Assembly (NCBI GenBank): GCA_033961575.1
Contig: CM066740.1
Span: 18,203,501 to 18,267,500 of the forward strand
Direction: 5' to 3'
From: Aselliscus stoliczkanus
Lineage: Eukaryota; Chordata; Mammalia; Chiroptera; Hipposideridae
DNA: 64,000 bases
The first letter of the stretch is position 1. Each line of letters starts with the position of its first letter. The notes beneath the pieces were generated by a model, which saw only the letters and a list, made by a program, of their open reading frames with translations, searched no databases and was not told the DNA's origin. The position numbers and the translations under genes are program-made. Below, piece after piece: positions 9,919 through 22,762 of this stretch.

Positions 9919-10394
9919 TGGTATATTTATCTTTTAAAGTGGTGTGATTACCCTAAGCGAATGGCTCCTAATATTTTGGATCCCAGACCTTTTTAAGAAT
10001 CAGAGGACAGCACCCCAGTAAAATGCATGTGCAGACATAATTTTGCATCTCATTTCAGATGGCTTGTGGATATTGTGAAGCTCAGGTCACCATAGACCCT
10101 AGTTCAAAACCCCTCCCTACCTTGCTTCCTAGAGAACAGTTCCATGGTTCTATAATTATTTTACTTTTTATCTTACCTTGCTCTAAAAGCCTATTATAGT
10201 ATCAAGCACTGATTCAGTTGTCAGTAAATACTTCCTTGAATTTCAGTATTTTATGGGTTTGTTGAATCAGAAATTGTTCTGAATCAGAGATTGTTCATCT
10301 GAATCTGATGAACAAATCATTGAGCCTTGGCAGGTGCTGTTGGCTGTACAGTGATAACTGGTATCATGTAATGAATCCTTATGTAGCAGCAATG

Positions 10395-10600
10395 GTGTCC
10401 AGTTGTTTGAGGTACTTTAAGAATATTAACTCCTTTCATCCTCATAACAAGCTTATGTGGCATCCTCATAACAAGTTTGTGTGGTGAGTTCTCATTGTCT
10501 TATTTTTTCCCAAGGAGGAAAATGAGGTACAGAGAGACCAAGCAAGTTGCCTGAGATCACCCATTAAGTACAGGTCTACCTATCCTGCTGTGTCCTCTCT
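10395..10600 (-). repeat. MIR fragment with a 24-bp tandem duplication
   Basis: Antisense MIR landmarks: TTAACTCCTTTCATCCTCAT, AGGAGGAAAATGAGGTAC, AAGCAAGTTGCCTGAGATCA. Inside it, 10437-10460 (CATCCTCATAACAAGCTTAT...) is repeated at 10461-10484 with two substitutions. Confidence 0.75.
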
Positions 10601-11890
10601 CTAAATAAAATAGATGATTTATTTTCTTGATTACAGTCTCTTTCTTGCTTTCACTCTCTTCACTTTAACACTTTTGAAGTAGGGATGTATGTTACAATTG
10701 ACATGATCATTTAATGGATGCTTCCCCCACTGCCCGGTAAAGCTATTATTAAAGTGATAGCATGTCTTAAAAATGTTGGTGTCTTAGAATGAAGGAACTA
10801 GAGTTAGTCATGTTTTAGTTTTTAAAACTACCTGTGTAATTTATCCATAGAAATACCAAAGTAAATCACAGCTTTAAAACTGTTCCTACAAACAAAATCC
10901 ATATCTATTTGTGAAGTGTGAAACATATGAATTAAGATATATTAACAATTTATATGAATACTGATATTGCTTAGGTAATGATTTAAATGTCAGAGGAGAA
11001 TAAATTTAAATGTTTCCTACAAAAAGCATGAATAATGGCCTCAGAATAATGTTGAAGGTAGAAGAAACCAAAATTCTTCTAAGTGAAATTATATATACAT
11101 ATAAAATTTATTATTGGTTTCCTCACAGATATATTTTTAAAAAGTAAAATTTAGAAGTTAAACTTTCCATATAAATTTCTCATTTTTAAAAACTAAGAAC
11201 TGTGAATATACCCAAACGACAATGGATTTAGACTTGTCTTTGAGTCATCATGCTTTGTGTGGTGAGTTGGCAGACCTTACCTCTGACTCAGTTCAGCTTC
11301 TTTTATTTTATCTTCTTCGTTCTGCTTCTTTCTTGTAAAATTCTTTTCTTTCATTTTGCGCTATTTGTGTTATGTATAGGAAGAAACAAATAATTCAGGA
11401 TTTCTAATAAAGGCAAAACACGCCTGTGTGTCGTTTAAGAGTCTGGAAAGCCAGGGCTCCTTCGATCTGTCTTCCTGTATGTTTTTCCCCCCTAACTGGT
11501 CTAGCAACTTAAATTCCAGCCCCATTGGTGGTTTTGTTGTTCAATCGAATTTGACCTTGTCAAATCATTTACCTGCAGCTGTTACGAGATAGATAGGCAA
11601 ATCCTTGTGATTGCCCCACACTGACCGCCTTTGGTGCTGACTGTAAATTTGTTTTACTCTCTTCTGTTACTGTTGAGGGAAGTGAACAGCGTATCACTTC
11701 TGCTTGGTCTAACACTCTAAATGTTGACTGTAATGAACAAACACTACAAATGGTTTACTCCTTCACATCGTGCTGTGGATTTATATATAGGTATGAAATC
11801 TTTTGTAGAAAAAAAAAAGTAGGGAAGATATGTGATAATACCTTTTAGAGATTAGGGGAAGCCTAATGCCTATTTCAATCCAAAAATAGA
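10601..11890. other. Intron 1 segment, AT-rich, no feature recognised
   Basis: AT-rich intronic DNA with no repeat family, exon or RNA gene that I recognise. There is no substantial open frame on either strand. Confidence 0.45.
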
Positions 11891-11894
11891 ATTT

Positions 11895-12010
11895 GGCTGC
11901 GGTGTAGCAGAGAGAAAGAACATTTTTCTGTGTTTGTCGCTAAATGACTGTGTGACCTGGAGTGAGTCAACTAACCCTTCTGAGTCTCTGTCTCCAAAAT
12001 GGATACCAGT
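11895..12010 (+). repeat. MIR SINE fragment
   Basis: Sense MIR order: AATGACTGTGTGACCTGGAG, TCAACTAACCCTTCTGAGTC, then TCTCCAAAATGGATACC. Confidence 0.65.
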
Positions 12011-12690
12011 ATTCTATCATGGGAGTCAGTGGTTGGGGAGGAAGTCAGCTTTCATTTCGTATTACTTGTCTACCAAGCTCAGAGCAGTAGTCTTTCTCCA
12101 TTGAGATGCTGACTCAACCCCCAGAATACTTTGGGGCATATCTTAGACAAATGGGAAGATGGATCTTTAATATTTACCAGGTCTCTTGAGGTGGGGAGGG
12201 AGAAAATAATGCACTGGTGCAAAGAGCATTTGAAGGTGCAGGAAGAATCTGATTAATCAAGAATCTGTCATATCAAAAGAGTATGAAGAACGTATCTATA
12301 AATCTGTTTCTAGAAGATTAATTTGTTTGTTTGGCCATAAACAGAATTCTGCAAGAGGTATCAGAAGAGAACCTGTGATGGCCAACTCTTTGTGTCTGGG
12401 AGAGATCTCACCAGGTTTTATCTTTTTTTAAGATGAGTGGTATGTTGCTATTTCTTGTCATCAATGAAACCTGTTTCTTAGCCTCAAATTAGCATCGATA
12501 TTGGTTTTCCTCTACTATTTTAAATTTAGTGCAAATCTTCAAATAACACCCATTGAAGCATTCAAATTTCCCACTCCTCTTGGCACATAACTCCTTAAAA
12601 AAAAAAGGGCGTCTAGTCATATTCTAATTTACCTTGAATATTTCATGAATTCGAATTTTAAATAAACTCAGCAAATTCAGCTCATCAGCA
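12011..12690. other. Intron 1 segment, no feature recognised
   Basis: Ordinary AT-rich intron with an A-run at 12597-12606. No repeat or gene recognised. Confidence 0.4.
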
Positions 12691-12694
12691 GTTG

Positions 12695-12905
12695 GCTCTT
12701 CACTCTGCTGTCATTTATATAATGCTTTATATTCGCAAAGAGCTTTCACACACGTTCTTATTTGACTGTTTTCATAACTCTGGAATAGGTATTCCTTTCT
12801 TCTGTAGACTCAAGGGCAAGTTACTGAGCTTTTCTGTATGTCACAACCTCACCATCTGTGAAGCAAAGATAGTGCCCACCTCACAGGGCAGTGAGACTGA
12901 GTGAA
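12695..12905. repeat. Two MIR-like fragments in opposite orientation
   Basis: The left part (TATTCGCAAAGAGCTTTCAC) resembles antisense MIR; the right part (GGGCAAGTTACTGAGC, ACCTCACCATCTGTGAAGC, GCCCACCTCACAGGGCAGTG) resembles sense MIR. The open frame at 12692-12904 is a chance product of this repeat. Confidence 0.55.
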
Positions 12906-13319
12906 TATGCGCAGCACTATTAACACTTTGTAATCGGGCATTTGAGCTATATCACGAGTTTACTCGTTTCCCACAAAAAATGTGTTAAGACAGAGCTAGT
13001 TATGTAGAGAGGCTGCTAAGTGTGAGGTGCTGCTGTTATCCTTGCTGCCATCATCATCATCACCATCACCTCATCAACTGAAATGACAGATCTGAGGGGC
13101 TCCAAGGTCAATCCCTTTGAAAAGCTGAAAGTGATCTTACTGGTTATATTGATAGCAGTTAAGTAGAAAAACTGAGGCTCAAACACTGGTGTCTTCCTGG
13201 AGGCCATAGTGAGGAAATTAAAAGAGAGGCTTCTTAGGCTGGACCCATTTAGTCCAAGGGTCTCTGATAGGCTATCTGTGGACTGTTCTCCCGAAAGCTG
13301 TCAATGACGGGGTCTCATG

Positions 13320-13505
13320 GAGGACTTCTCAAACTTTAACGTACATGGGAATCCCTGGAGGGCTTGTAAAAACACAGATTCCAGGGCCCCAATCTTAGAG
13401 ACTTTGATTTAATAGTGCCTGGACAGGGCCCAAGAATCTGCATTTTTATCAAGTTCCACATGATGCTGATGCTGCTGGACCATGGACCATGCTTAGTAGC
13501 TCTGG
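13320..13505 (+). mobile_element. MER5A-like hAT-Charlie element
   Basis: CTTCTCAAACTTTAACGTAC, GGCTTGTAAAAACACAGATT, CAAGAATCTGCATTTTTATC and GATGCTGATGCTGCTGGACC follow the MER5A consensus order as remembered. Both termini are slightly eroded. Confidence 0.8.
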
Positions 13506-14216
13506 TCTGAAGGGCCTCAAAAGTTTGGTGACCTTCATCATCAAAAATTACTGAGGCCAGGAGTCTACCTGGTTTTTTGTTTGCCACCTTTATGATAGAA
13601 GACCAAATCAAGAGGGAAGGCCATGAATCTAAGACCTTTATTGAATTAATAATATGGGAAACTCCCCCTTATTGGTTTCCACAGAGTGACTTCTGGTTGA
13701 AAAAGAAGTGATGAGTGTTTGGAACATAACTGGCCTGTGGTAGCTGTGCTGGTTATTCTCTGTTTGTCCATCCATGCACTCTTTACCTTTTTCTGTTCTA
13801 GTCTGTACCTGGGAGGCTGCCCTCAGTGGCTGTTCACCCCTAGGGCTCTTGTGGCCATCTGGCTTTGGTTTGGGTTCAGCAATGGAAGGTGAAGAGGAGG
13901 GCAATGTCAGGGGTATCTGTCCCTCCTGCTTTCTGTTTTTCAGTGTGGTGCTGGCCGTGACCGTGACCATGTATAAGTAGCTCCTACTGGGCAGTTCCTG
14001 CCACTGTTTCAGCTCTCTCCAGCCTTCGGTAAAGCTGTGTCTTCCCCTAGTCCTTCCCGCCTATGGCTGGTAAAGACTTGTCGTTATTAGCCCTTATGTG
14101 CTGCAGCATCTCCTGGTGGCCTCTGACCCTTGCCCACAAATCCCTGATAGGCTCTTTTCTGAGAGGACCCTTGATGTAGGAGCCCAGGGAAGAGCAGAGC
14201 TGGGAAAAGTGACAGT
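13506..14216. other. Intron 1 segment, no feature recognised
   Basis: GC-moderate intronic sequence. Overlapping open frames on both strands (13638-13980) share no recognised domain, so I do not call a gene. Confidence 0.4.
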
Positions 14217-14233
14217 AGAAAGTGTAGTCTTGG

Positions 14234-14677
14234 GCCGGCCGAGTGGCACATTGGTTAAGCGCTGGTTTTGGGATGCCAGCGGCCCCGGTTCGGATCCCAC
14301 ATGAGGGCCAGTGACACTGCCCTCTACAGCTAACAACAGCTCCACCTGGAGCTGGGCTGTGCGAGCCCCGGTGATGGTGTGCGCTGTAGACCCTGCTGCA
14401 GTGGGCTGCCATAGGCTACAGTGAGTGGCCCGCAGCCAGCGTGAGTGGCTGGCAGCCAAGCGTGAGCTGACAATAGCCGCGATGAGCGACATCCAGAGGC
14501 CAGCGACAGATCTGCCTCATCCGGGAAGAGCGCAATGACGATACCAAGAGTGAAGCAACATCCTCCGCAACTAAACTGAAGAACAAGAAGACGGCAACTT
14601 GTCTGTTCCCCTTCCCCGATTCCCCAGCGCTGTTCCCCTCCACCAACTCCCCAATAAAATCTTTAAAAAAAAAAAAA
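14234..14677 (+). mobile_element. Long composite tRNA SINE (Rhin-1-like), copy 1
   Basis: A complete copy with a perfect 17-bp target duplication (AGAAAGTGTAGTCTTGG at 14217-14233 and 14678-14694). The head GCCGGCCGAGTGGCACATTGG contains an A-box-like motif and GGTTCGGATCC a B-box-like motif. The unique body runs about 330 bp. The tail has CCCCAATAAAATCTTTAAAA, that is AATAAA plus a TCTTT pol III terminator and poly-A, the layout of a T+ class SINE. The perfect target duplication suggests a fairly young insertion. Confidence 0.9.
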
Positions 14678-14694
14678 AGAAAGTGTAGTCTTGG

Positions 14695-17660
14695 TGAGAA
14701 GAACCTCATGAATGGAGTTGGCAGTGGCAGTGATTGAGGCAAGGAAGCCTGTGTAGCCCCTGAAGTTAGGTAGAAGGTAGAGGGTAAGGAGTATAGCAGA
14801 CGGGCTGACCTCTAAAGTGATGTTGGACTTAATCACAGAAGGCCCTGAGTGGTCCCCGGTCAAAGCTATATTGTGGTAGAATGTGACCCAAGTGCTTAAA
14901 CCTTCCTGTGTTTAAACCTAGATGGCTAGGGTTCAGAATCTGAGAAGCTTTTATATGACGAATTTGCATTCCTTCTCTACAATTGCCTGACAGTTTTCCC
15001 CCTACCCCTGATTTTTTCCCCAGATACCCTTAGCATTGTTAGTCTACACAGGAGGTATAAGACCTTTATGTAGTACTTTGATCTTGCTAAATTTTGTCAC
15101 AATATATTGAACATGTTCTGAAACGCCTGCCAAAACTGCACTCACAAAGTAACAAATAGTTGAGTAGAATAATTATGCCTTCGGTTCCTTTACCCATGGG
15201 TTCCAATGATGGGTGTGTCAATAAGATGAAAACATTTTTCGTGGTTTTGTACTCAGCCAAATCATCTTCTGTAGTAACCTCACCACGAAGCAAGACCACA
15301 ATACAAACTCATACTAATTCTGTGTATCCGTTTAGTATTGAAATGCCTAGGCTGAAACTATTTCACAGCTTTTATAGATAATTTTGGGGTAACAAAGGTT
15401 GAATACCAATATCCAAATACTTCGTTTTAAATGAAATGTTTGCAGACAAAATAGGCCCCTGATCTCAAATTTTCTGCTGTTACAATTCTTTGGGAAGAAG
15501 AAAAGTTCTCTATGAGGAAAAATTAACTCTGGAATTTTTTCCTTCTTTCTGGGTTTTCATATATGTGTGAGGAAACATGGCTGTTTGCTGGAGTTGGAGA
15601 GTGTGTGACATCATACATTTGAGGCAAATCACAGTGAATCACCTTACGTTATTCACTGTGGCACAGATTTAAGGCATATGACCCCTTTTGTTTTTGCTCC
15701 ATTTTCTTTCCTTTCTGGTCATTTATCCAATAAGGTTAAGTGGCTGGGCACCCAGAGAGGACAAGCCACTGGAAGCACAGAGGAGAGAACCCCAAATCTG
15801 CCAGGAAGGGGATGGAGGCTGTCCGGAAGGGGTGACGCATGAGCATCACCTGTTAGTGGAAACTGACCAGAGGAAATAAGAGGGGTTCTTGTGTGAGTGA
15901 CTCTGGTAGGAGTCCATATCCTGTTCAGGGAACTAAAGGGAGCCCAGTACGGAGGAGCAGGCATGGCTCGCCCCCATGGCAGGCTTCTTTTCCAGTCTTA
16001 GATCCTGGGGTGTTCATTAACTTGTTTCCACCTCCAGTCTGGACTGGAGGTCCCCCCTATTCCCCTCGCTGGGGAAAGAGCCCTTTCTCAGCATCTTCCT
16101 CAGTCTTCTGATCCCATGAAATCTTTAGCCTCTGGTGTTTTGCAGGCTCATCTCCTTGCTTACTTCTCTTGGAATGAGCTGTCCATCTTTATTTTGGGTT
16201 TGATTTCCTCGGGCTTTACCTGTCTTGTTTTCTTCTCCTCCTCCCCTGAGCTTTGTTCCCTTAAGGCTTTTCAGGTGGGCTGTTGACCAGCATGTCTTCT
16301 TGGAATCAGCTCATCCTATTGTTTGCTCTTCTTGTTTCACTGTCCAGCCCTCCTATTTCTTCACTCCTTTATCATTTACCTAGTGCTAGCGGGCAGCCCT
16401 ATTTCATATGGAAGAGGATGATGCTAGCTGTTCTTTTTAGGAGTTTGGGTGATTCAAGGCTACATTTACACATGAAAGATAATTATGTGAAGACACTCTG
16501 AGAAGCCTGCCACATCCAGCACGACAGAGCAGTAGGAGTGGAAAAGGGACTGCGAAAGGTTAAGAAAGAGACACAAATTAGAGAAAAATGCAGTTGGTGC
16601 CAGGGGTCTCAAAGTCTCATGGACTGAGCCCCGAATCGGCCTGACTGCTTCTTTTGTTGTCTCACACATAAGAAATGATCAATGTAGCTTCCATGGTCTG
16701 TGAGTCTCACACCCAAGGATTTAGCTCAGAGCCTAATCTCCCTGCAAGCTGCCATTACCGAAGGTATTGTCTTGCACCTCTTAAGAGACAGAAGCTTCCT
16801 CTGCCCAGGCTTACTGATCAGAATGCACTGAGGGACAGATATTATCACATCATTAGGTCATTTCACATGCAGGCTGCCAGAACCTGAAGCAAGGGGTCTA
16901 CGCCCTTTTTCCTCTGCTCCCTGATTCCTCCTATGGCTCCCTTGTGGCTGTGTCTGGCTTAGGTTGTTCCTCCCTTGAGGAATCTTATTTGTCATTGACT
17001 AACCAGCCATCTTTTGGGGGCCAAGTAGGGATACATAAAATAAGCATAATTTTGAAGTAATGATCCCTCTTTATGGAAAAGTGCATGGGGTCTGGCAGGC
17101 AGGCAGTGTGATGACAGAAGCCCTCATCCAATTTCACTTAAATTTTTTTTAGACTATTTAATCTCTTACAGAATTTACATTATCCTCTCTTCCTCTATCT
17201 CTTACCCTGTCCCCACTCCACAAGAAAAGAGGAACTTTTGCAAGTAACCACTGTCTAACTGGTCTGCATTAAGGGCATGGAGAGTTTACAAATGTATTGA
17301 TTGCTGACTAACATTACATTTTCAAAACTACTTACTTTAATAGGGACTTCTATCTCAATCAAAAAATGTATACAAGAATGGATTGCTTTGATGAGAAGTA
17401 AGACTGTGAAATTCAACATCAGTTTCATTTCTTAATGACTATAATAAATGTATAATAGAAGCTTCTATTTAAGCAATTAGCTTTGGGAGTAAAGGCTAAA
17501 CAGAAGACAGAGTAAAGTAAATTGATTTTATTAATTATTCTTTCACTGCCAGCAATTTCTTGTAATGTAGCACCTAACACATCGCAGACTGGCCTCCAGT
17601 GTGCTCACCCCCATTTTTGCATTTTCTGGTATCTTCCTTCTAAAAATCTGTATTGTGCAC
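14695..17660. other. Intron 1 segment, no feature recognised
   Basis: About 3 kb in which I recognise no repeat family, exon or RNA gene. The open frames present (for example 15087-15299, 15893-16111, 16283-16501) lack domains, and none is flanked by a convincing pair of splice sites. Confidence 0.4.
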
Positions 17661-17669
17661 CTACTATCT

Positions 17670-18000
17670 GATTTGCCAGTCAGGATAGTCTAGATTTTGC
17701 TGCAGTAACAAAAATGCACCAAAATCTCTGGTTTAATACAACAAAAGTTTATTTCTTGTTCACAAAAGGAACATTTTTCATCCAGGTGCTCTCCAGAGTA
17801 GCCATCATTCATGTGGTGGCTCTGCTTTGTCTTATAACATCCCCATGTTATCACCTTCCACAGTGACTGCAACATATGAAGAAAGAATGGAGAATTTCAC
17901 ACAGGTATTTGATGCTCCTGCCATCTCATTGGCCAGAGCAAGTCATGTTACCTGATATCAAGGCACTTAGGAAGTATGCTCTTCCCAGGAGTTTTGGAAG
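17670..18000. repeat. Old interspersed repeat, family not assigned
   Basis: The run GTCAGGATAGTCTAGATTTT, GCTGCAGTAACAAAAATGC, AGTTTATTTCTTGTTCAC and TCTCATTGGCCAGAGCAAGT follows a pattern I associate with an old mammalian LTR or DNA-transposon family, but I cannot name it. The minus-strand frame at 17690-17875 is incidental. Confidence 0.45.
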
Positions 18001-18131
18001 AGAAAAGAAATACAGATATTAGTAACATCTACCTCAGCCATCAGAAGTTGAGAAAAACAAATGAATAAATGCATGGTCCCAAAAGTCCAGCAGGGAAGAT
18101 CAATATGTTAATAGTATTACAATGCAATTTT

Positions 18132-18555
18132 TTTTTTTAAAGATTTTATTGGGGAATTGGAGAAGGGGAACAGACAAGTTGCCATCCTTTTGTTCTTCAG
18201 TCTAGTTGCGGAGGACATTGCTTCTCTGCCCTGTGTTGGTATTATTATTGTGCCCTTTCCAGTGAGGCTGATTGGTTGCCGGCCTCTGGACAGCCGCTCA
18301 TGGGAGCTCTTGGCAGCTCACACCAGCTGCCTGCCACTCACGCAGGCTGCCGGCCACTCACTATAGCTTATGGCAGCCTATGCTGTCACTGGTGATTCAC
18401 AGCAGCCCAGCTCCAGGTGGAGCTGTTGTTCACCATCTTAGCTGTAGAGGGCAGTGTCACTGGGCCCTCATATGTGGGATCTGAACCGGGGCCCTGCTGC
18501 TCAGAGCTGGCATCCCAAGCCAGCTCTTACCCATTATACCACTCGGCTGGCCCAC
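18132..18555 (-). mobile_element. Long composite tRNA SINE, copy 2
   Basis: Antisense full-length copy: T-run then AAAGATTTTATTGGGGAATT at the left (complement of the AATAAAATCTTT tail), and the tRNA-like head complement ending CACTCGGCTGGCCC at the right. A 14-bp target duplication TACAATGCAATTTT lies at 18118-18131 and 18556-18569. Confidence 0.9.
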
Positions 18556-19249
18556 TACAATGCAATTTTACAAAACTGTACAAATCACAACATACATAGA
18601 TGATAATCACTATGATAGAACAGAGTGTATCTTGGGAGCACAAAGCAGAGAATTTGTCTCCCGGGGCTGGAGGATGAGAGGGAGACACCAGAGCAGGGGG
18701 TCACATAAGAGCTGGGGGTTTGTCTGTTTGCCAGGTTTAGATCTACACTACCTTGGTAAGGGTGGCATCTAATATTATTTTAGGCCCTGCATAACACCTA
18801 AACTAATAATTTGGGATACAGCTGAAAGAAATAGGGTTATCTGTTCATTAAGACCTCAAGAGAGAAATGAAAGTCGTCTGTCACAATAGAACAGATCTAC
18901 TAGTTTACACGAAATGCAACACACAAAGATCCCTTTAATGACCACTTGCAAAAGCTACTTTTAGTGAGTAATTATGCTACTGACAGTTCTTTGATCTCAA
19001 AAATTAAACTTGCTGTTACCTAAGAAGAGAACAAAGCCAAGTGTAAAATAACAATTAAGGTTAGTTATTAGGCAACAGCCTCCATATACAATACTTTGAT
19101 TTACCCAGAGATTCTGACATATTTTGCATTAGATATAAATGTGAGTGGTATGTTAACAGTGCAAAGAATTTGCTTTATGGACAGAAGACAATCTCATTCT
19201 CCAATCTAATGAAGCCATGCTCGTGTCCCCTTTCACTGTCACCCCACTA

Positions 19250-19640
19250 GTGTGCTTGCTGGTTCTCCATCACGCTGCGCGTGCTGCCATCTCAGGGCCT
19301 TTGCACTTGTTGTTTGCTCTGTCTGAAACCCTCTTTCTTCAGACATCCACTCACCTGCTTCAAGTTTTCACTCAAAGGCTGTTCTCTCAATGAGGCCCCC
19401 TTGGCCGCCCTATTTAAAATTGCAACATCTATCTCCACCTGCCCTATTTCTGTCCCACTTTCTAACATAAATAATTGATAATTAACTTGTTTATTTTCTT
19501 TATGATCAGCCTTCCCCCACTAGAAGGTAAGCTACCTAAGGGTCAGGATTACTGTCTATTTCATACATGGTTGTATCTCTAATCAGTTAGACCAGTGCCT
19601 CGAGCCTGGTGAGTTCTCAGTAATATTTGTTGAACACACG
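19250..19640 (+). repeat. L2 LINE 3' end
   Basis: L2 landmarks in order: CATCTCAGGGCCTTTGCACT, TGTCTGAAACCCTCTTTCTT, AATGAGGCCCCCTTGGCCGC, CCCCACTAGAAGGTAAGCTA, then CAGTAATATTTGTTGAA at the end. Frames are degraded. Confidence 0.8.
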
Positions 19641-19864
19641 GGGGATTTTTTTTTCCCCATAAGGGTTCTGCTAAACTGTACACAAAGTTGTATACGTACA
19701 TATACTCTTCATCCATAAAGCCTCACTACATTTTAATTCAATAAGTATTATAATGTGCCAGTATTGTACCCTAAGGGAGCACGATTGGGGGCCATCAAAG
19801 GAGCTCATAGTCTGGTGGAGAAACTTACCTGATTCTTTTTGAAATATTTGATTAAATTTAGCAA

Positions 19865-20017
19865 TATATTTTTTTTTTTTAAAGCTGAGCCATCCTGCCA
19901 CCTGATGGCAGCTCAGCGGCTGCTCAGCTCTGGCCGGGAATCTAACCAGCAACCCTGTTGCTCAGAGCTCGCACTCTTGAATGAGCTCTTCACCAACTGA
20001 GTTACTCGGCCGGCCCC
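19865..20017 (-). mobile_element. Short tRNA SINE, second head type, copy 1
   Basis: On the minus strand: GGGGCCGGCCGAGTAACTCAG head, B-box-like GGTTAGATTCC, body ending GGATGGCTCAGCTTT before poly-A. It lacks an AATAAA signal. An 11-bp target duplication AAATTTAGCAA lies at 19854-19864 and 20018-20028. It differs from the GGGCCAGTGACACTGCC type and shares a design with the copy at 49517. Confidence 0.85.
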
Positions 20018-20028
20018 AAATTTAGCAA

Positions 20029-21550
20029 ATTTTGGAGTGCCTAGTGTGTGTAGATGTTGAATAAGATTTCTGCCTTCTAGAAGCTTCTTCTGTTTAAATG
20101 TGATATGCTAGGACTTAAGATTTGTCTCTTCTCATCATGAACATCCATGGAATGCCTCTTTCCTGATGTAGCTTGGTCCCGTCCAGTGGCTTAGCCTCTT
20201 CATGAGATATGTGAAGAGTGGTGCTCTCATGTTAGACCATCCCAGGGTTATATTGAATCCTCTGTCAACAAATGGTGTAGATAATCTTTTCCTTAAGAAT
20301 TCTACCACACTATACATGAAGGTGGCCTTCACCTCTTGCTCTCCTACCCAAAAAAAAGTGTATTGAAAATAGATGTTGTTTTAGAAAACCAATCTGATTT
20401 GATTTAAAAAAAGTATTCATAAACCTCAGTACTTCTCTTACTATTGATAAAGCTCTTATGACATATAGCAACTAAGTGTGTCATGATGGTTGATTTCAGA
20501 AGAATTGGCTTAGACAGTGTATACTGTAATGAGGAGGAAGGAGATTGAGCTTGATTAGCCAGATTTACGGGGATTACTGGACTGAGATAGCATTTGAGGA
20601 TAGGACTTAACTAGGTGGTAGGACTGTAATAGGCAGAGAAGCCATTATAGTAGGGGGCAGAAGGGAGCAGGGCATGTGATACAGCCATGGAGGGGTGGGC
20701 AGGAGAGGATAGGGTGAAAAGCTTGGATCTGTAATTGGAGAGAAGGTGATCGGTAATCTTGAGTTTGCAATGTGTTAACCTTGTTATTATCAGCACTGGA
20801 AAATGTCAGTGGAAAACCTATATACTGTTCTAGAGGTTGCCAAACTTCATATTTAATTCCCTGGTAAAATTGGTTTTTAAAAAGAGGAAACTAATATATG
20901 ATTTCAAACTTCTTTTATTTTGCCAAATAAGGGTCTAAAAAAACTCAATAGCTCTTACATTTCATAAGAGAAAGACAGTTTAGCACAAAGGCAAAAAGAA
21001 CACAATCCCAAATAAAGGACTGCACTTCGTAATTAAATACATTTAGTTTTATAAAGAGCTTATTACATTGCCCGTATTCCTATTATGCCTCACATTGATG
21101 TTTCAGAGCCACTTCATGCAATACATGGTTTTTGGGGACAGAATAAAGCTGAGCCTGTATGTGGACAGATCTAACCAATGTAAGATGGCAAGTCGCTATT
21201 GGTTAACAAAGATCTTTAGAAGGATTAGTCTAGACAGGTGGTGTGCAGATTGGAGGAAGGAGATGTGGAAGGCCGGGAAGTCACTTAGGGGGTTGCAGTC
21301 CAGGTGGCAGGGGCCGAGGGCCCGATCTAAGATGTAGGCACTGAGAGTGAGAAGTCTGAGAATTGGGGATGACCGGGAGGCTAGGATTTAGTGATTTACT
21401 TTCTGTTTTAAAGAACAGCTAAAGATCAGTAAGGACACAAAATAAGTTCCTGGTGTTGAGGGGAATATAACTGTTGAAAATATAACCAAAGGTTGTCTCT
21501 ATTCTATAGAAAAGGTCTCTTAGATTCCTGAGACTCTTATTTAAGAAATT
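20029..21550. other. Intron 1 segment, no feature recognised
   Basis: No repeat family, exon or RNA gene recognised; open frames here (20135-20332, 20611-20796, 21068-21337) have no known domain. Confidence 0.4.
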
Positions 21551-21552
21551 AT

Positions 21553-21555
21553 GAA

Positions 21556-21618
<63 letters not shown>
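21553..21618. repeat. (GA)n microsatellite
   Basis: A nearly pure GA run with one GAAAGAGA interruption. Confidence 0.95.
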
Positions 21619-21621
<3 letters not shown>

Positions 21622-22585
21622 AACGAAAAGTTATCTCTGTGTGTGGAAGTCAGCTTATGTAAAGGAAAAAGAGGAAAGGGGGAGGTTTTTTAGATGACTC
21701 AATGGTGATATTTGTCTCTAGGACATATTTTGAAGCTTTGGTTCTTTGGTTTAGGGAAGGAGAAACTAAGCGGCTGTCTCCTATCATTCTGGTCTGTCTC
21801 TGCAGAGCTGGTCCTGCCTTGCGGCCTCCAGGCAGATGGAAATGGACACCTCCCCCTCCCCACCTCCTTCCCTCCCTGCAGCTCTCCCCTCCCCAGCACC
21901 TTGTCCTCAAGCTGCGTCTGCTCTGTGCCAGGCCTCCACCTTCAATGCCGGATAAGCATTGTGCCAGCTGCCCTCAAACCCAACCTTCAGTTAGGCCGAG
22001 GAAGATAAGGCAGAAGATAGCTCATGTGGGAAGAGAGGCAGCTGACTGAATATAAAGGAGAGTGTTTATTTCTTTTCATCACTCAGACTTTTTCCAGTTC
22101 TTAAATTTCTCTGTGTGTGAAGTCCAGGGAGTTGTGGCCTGAAGGTACTCAGAGCTGCTTTTCAAAGTAGACCCAGGTAGAAAATTGGGAACTTCTGTAG
22201 AAATCCACCTGCCTTCTGCTTGAAATTGAGAATAAGAAACATACCGTTTCTCGCTTTCACAAATTACATGATAGGTGTTCCTCTCCACCCTGTAAGATGA
22301 GGATTTGACTCATTTACATGACAAGTATGTTGTCTCTGTCTTCCAAGTGTTTCTCAGGTAATTGTTTTGGGGCCAGAGTACAGTGCAGGCTTTTGTGTTC
22401 ACCTGAGCTTGTCTCTATAATAGGATTTGGGACTGAGGCAGTCAGGGGTCTTGACTGCAAACAGAAACCAATTCTGAAAGTTCTAGAAAGATGTGGGAGT
22501 GCAGGTTGACCTGCAGAATTATTGGACGACTGGAGAGGTAGGCTTCCAACCAAGAGCATTTACAGAGAAGAAGCTACAGGATGTA
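21619..22585. other. Intron 1 segment, no feature recognised
   Basis: Moderately GC-rich between 21780 and 22000, which creates overlapping open frames on both strands; none has a known domain or a clear pair of splice sites. Confidence 0.4.
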
Positions 22586-22589
22586 GGGA

Positions 22590-22755
22590 ATAGGAGCACA
22601 AATGCTGAAACCGACCAGCTTGGGTTTCTCTGCCACTTACCACCTGAATGACCATGGGCAATTTCCTTAGACAGTCTGTGCCACCAAGGATAATTATGAG
22701 TAATGTGTTCATTAGTATTTGTAAAAGGTGCATAAAACACATACACACACCGGCT
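22590..22755 (+). repeat. MIR SINE fragment
   Basis: Sense MIR order: CCACTTACCACCTGAATGAC, CATGGGCAATTTCCTTAGAC, then GGATAATTATGAGTAATGTG. It is followed directly by a mariner-like insertion. Confidence 0.6.
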
Positions 22756-22762
22756 AAATACC

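Noticed and set aside
21650..22049. Overlapping open frames on both strands near 21.7-22.0 kb
   Set aside because: A modest GC-rich stretch; no domain, and no conserved-looking splice pair in phase 0 to fit between exons 1 and 2.
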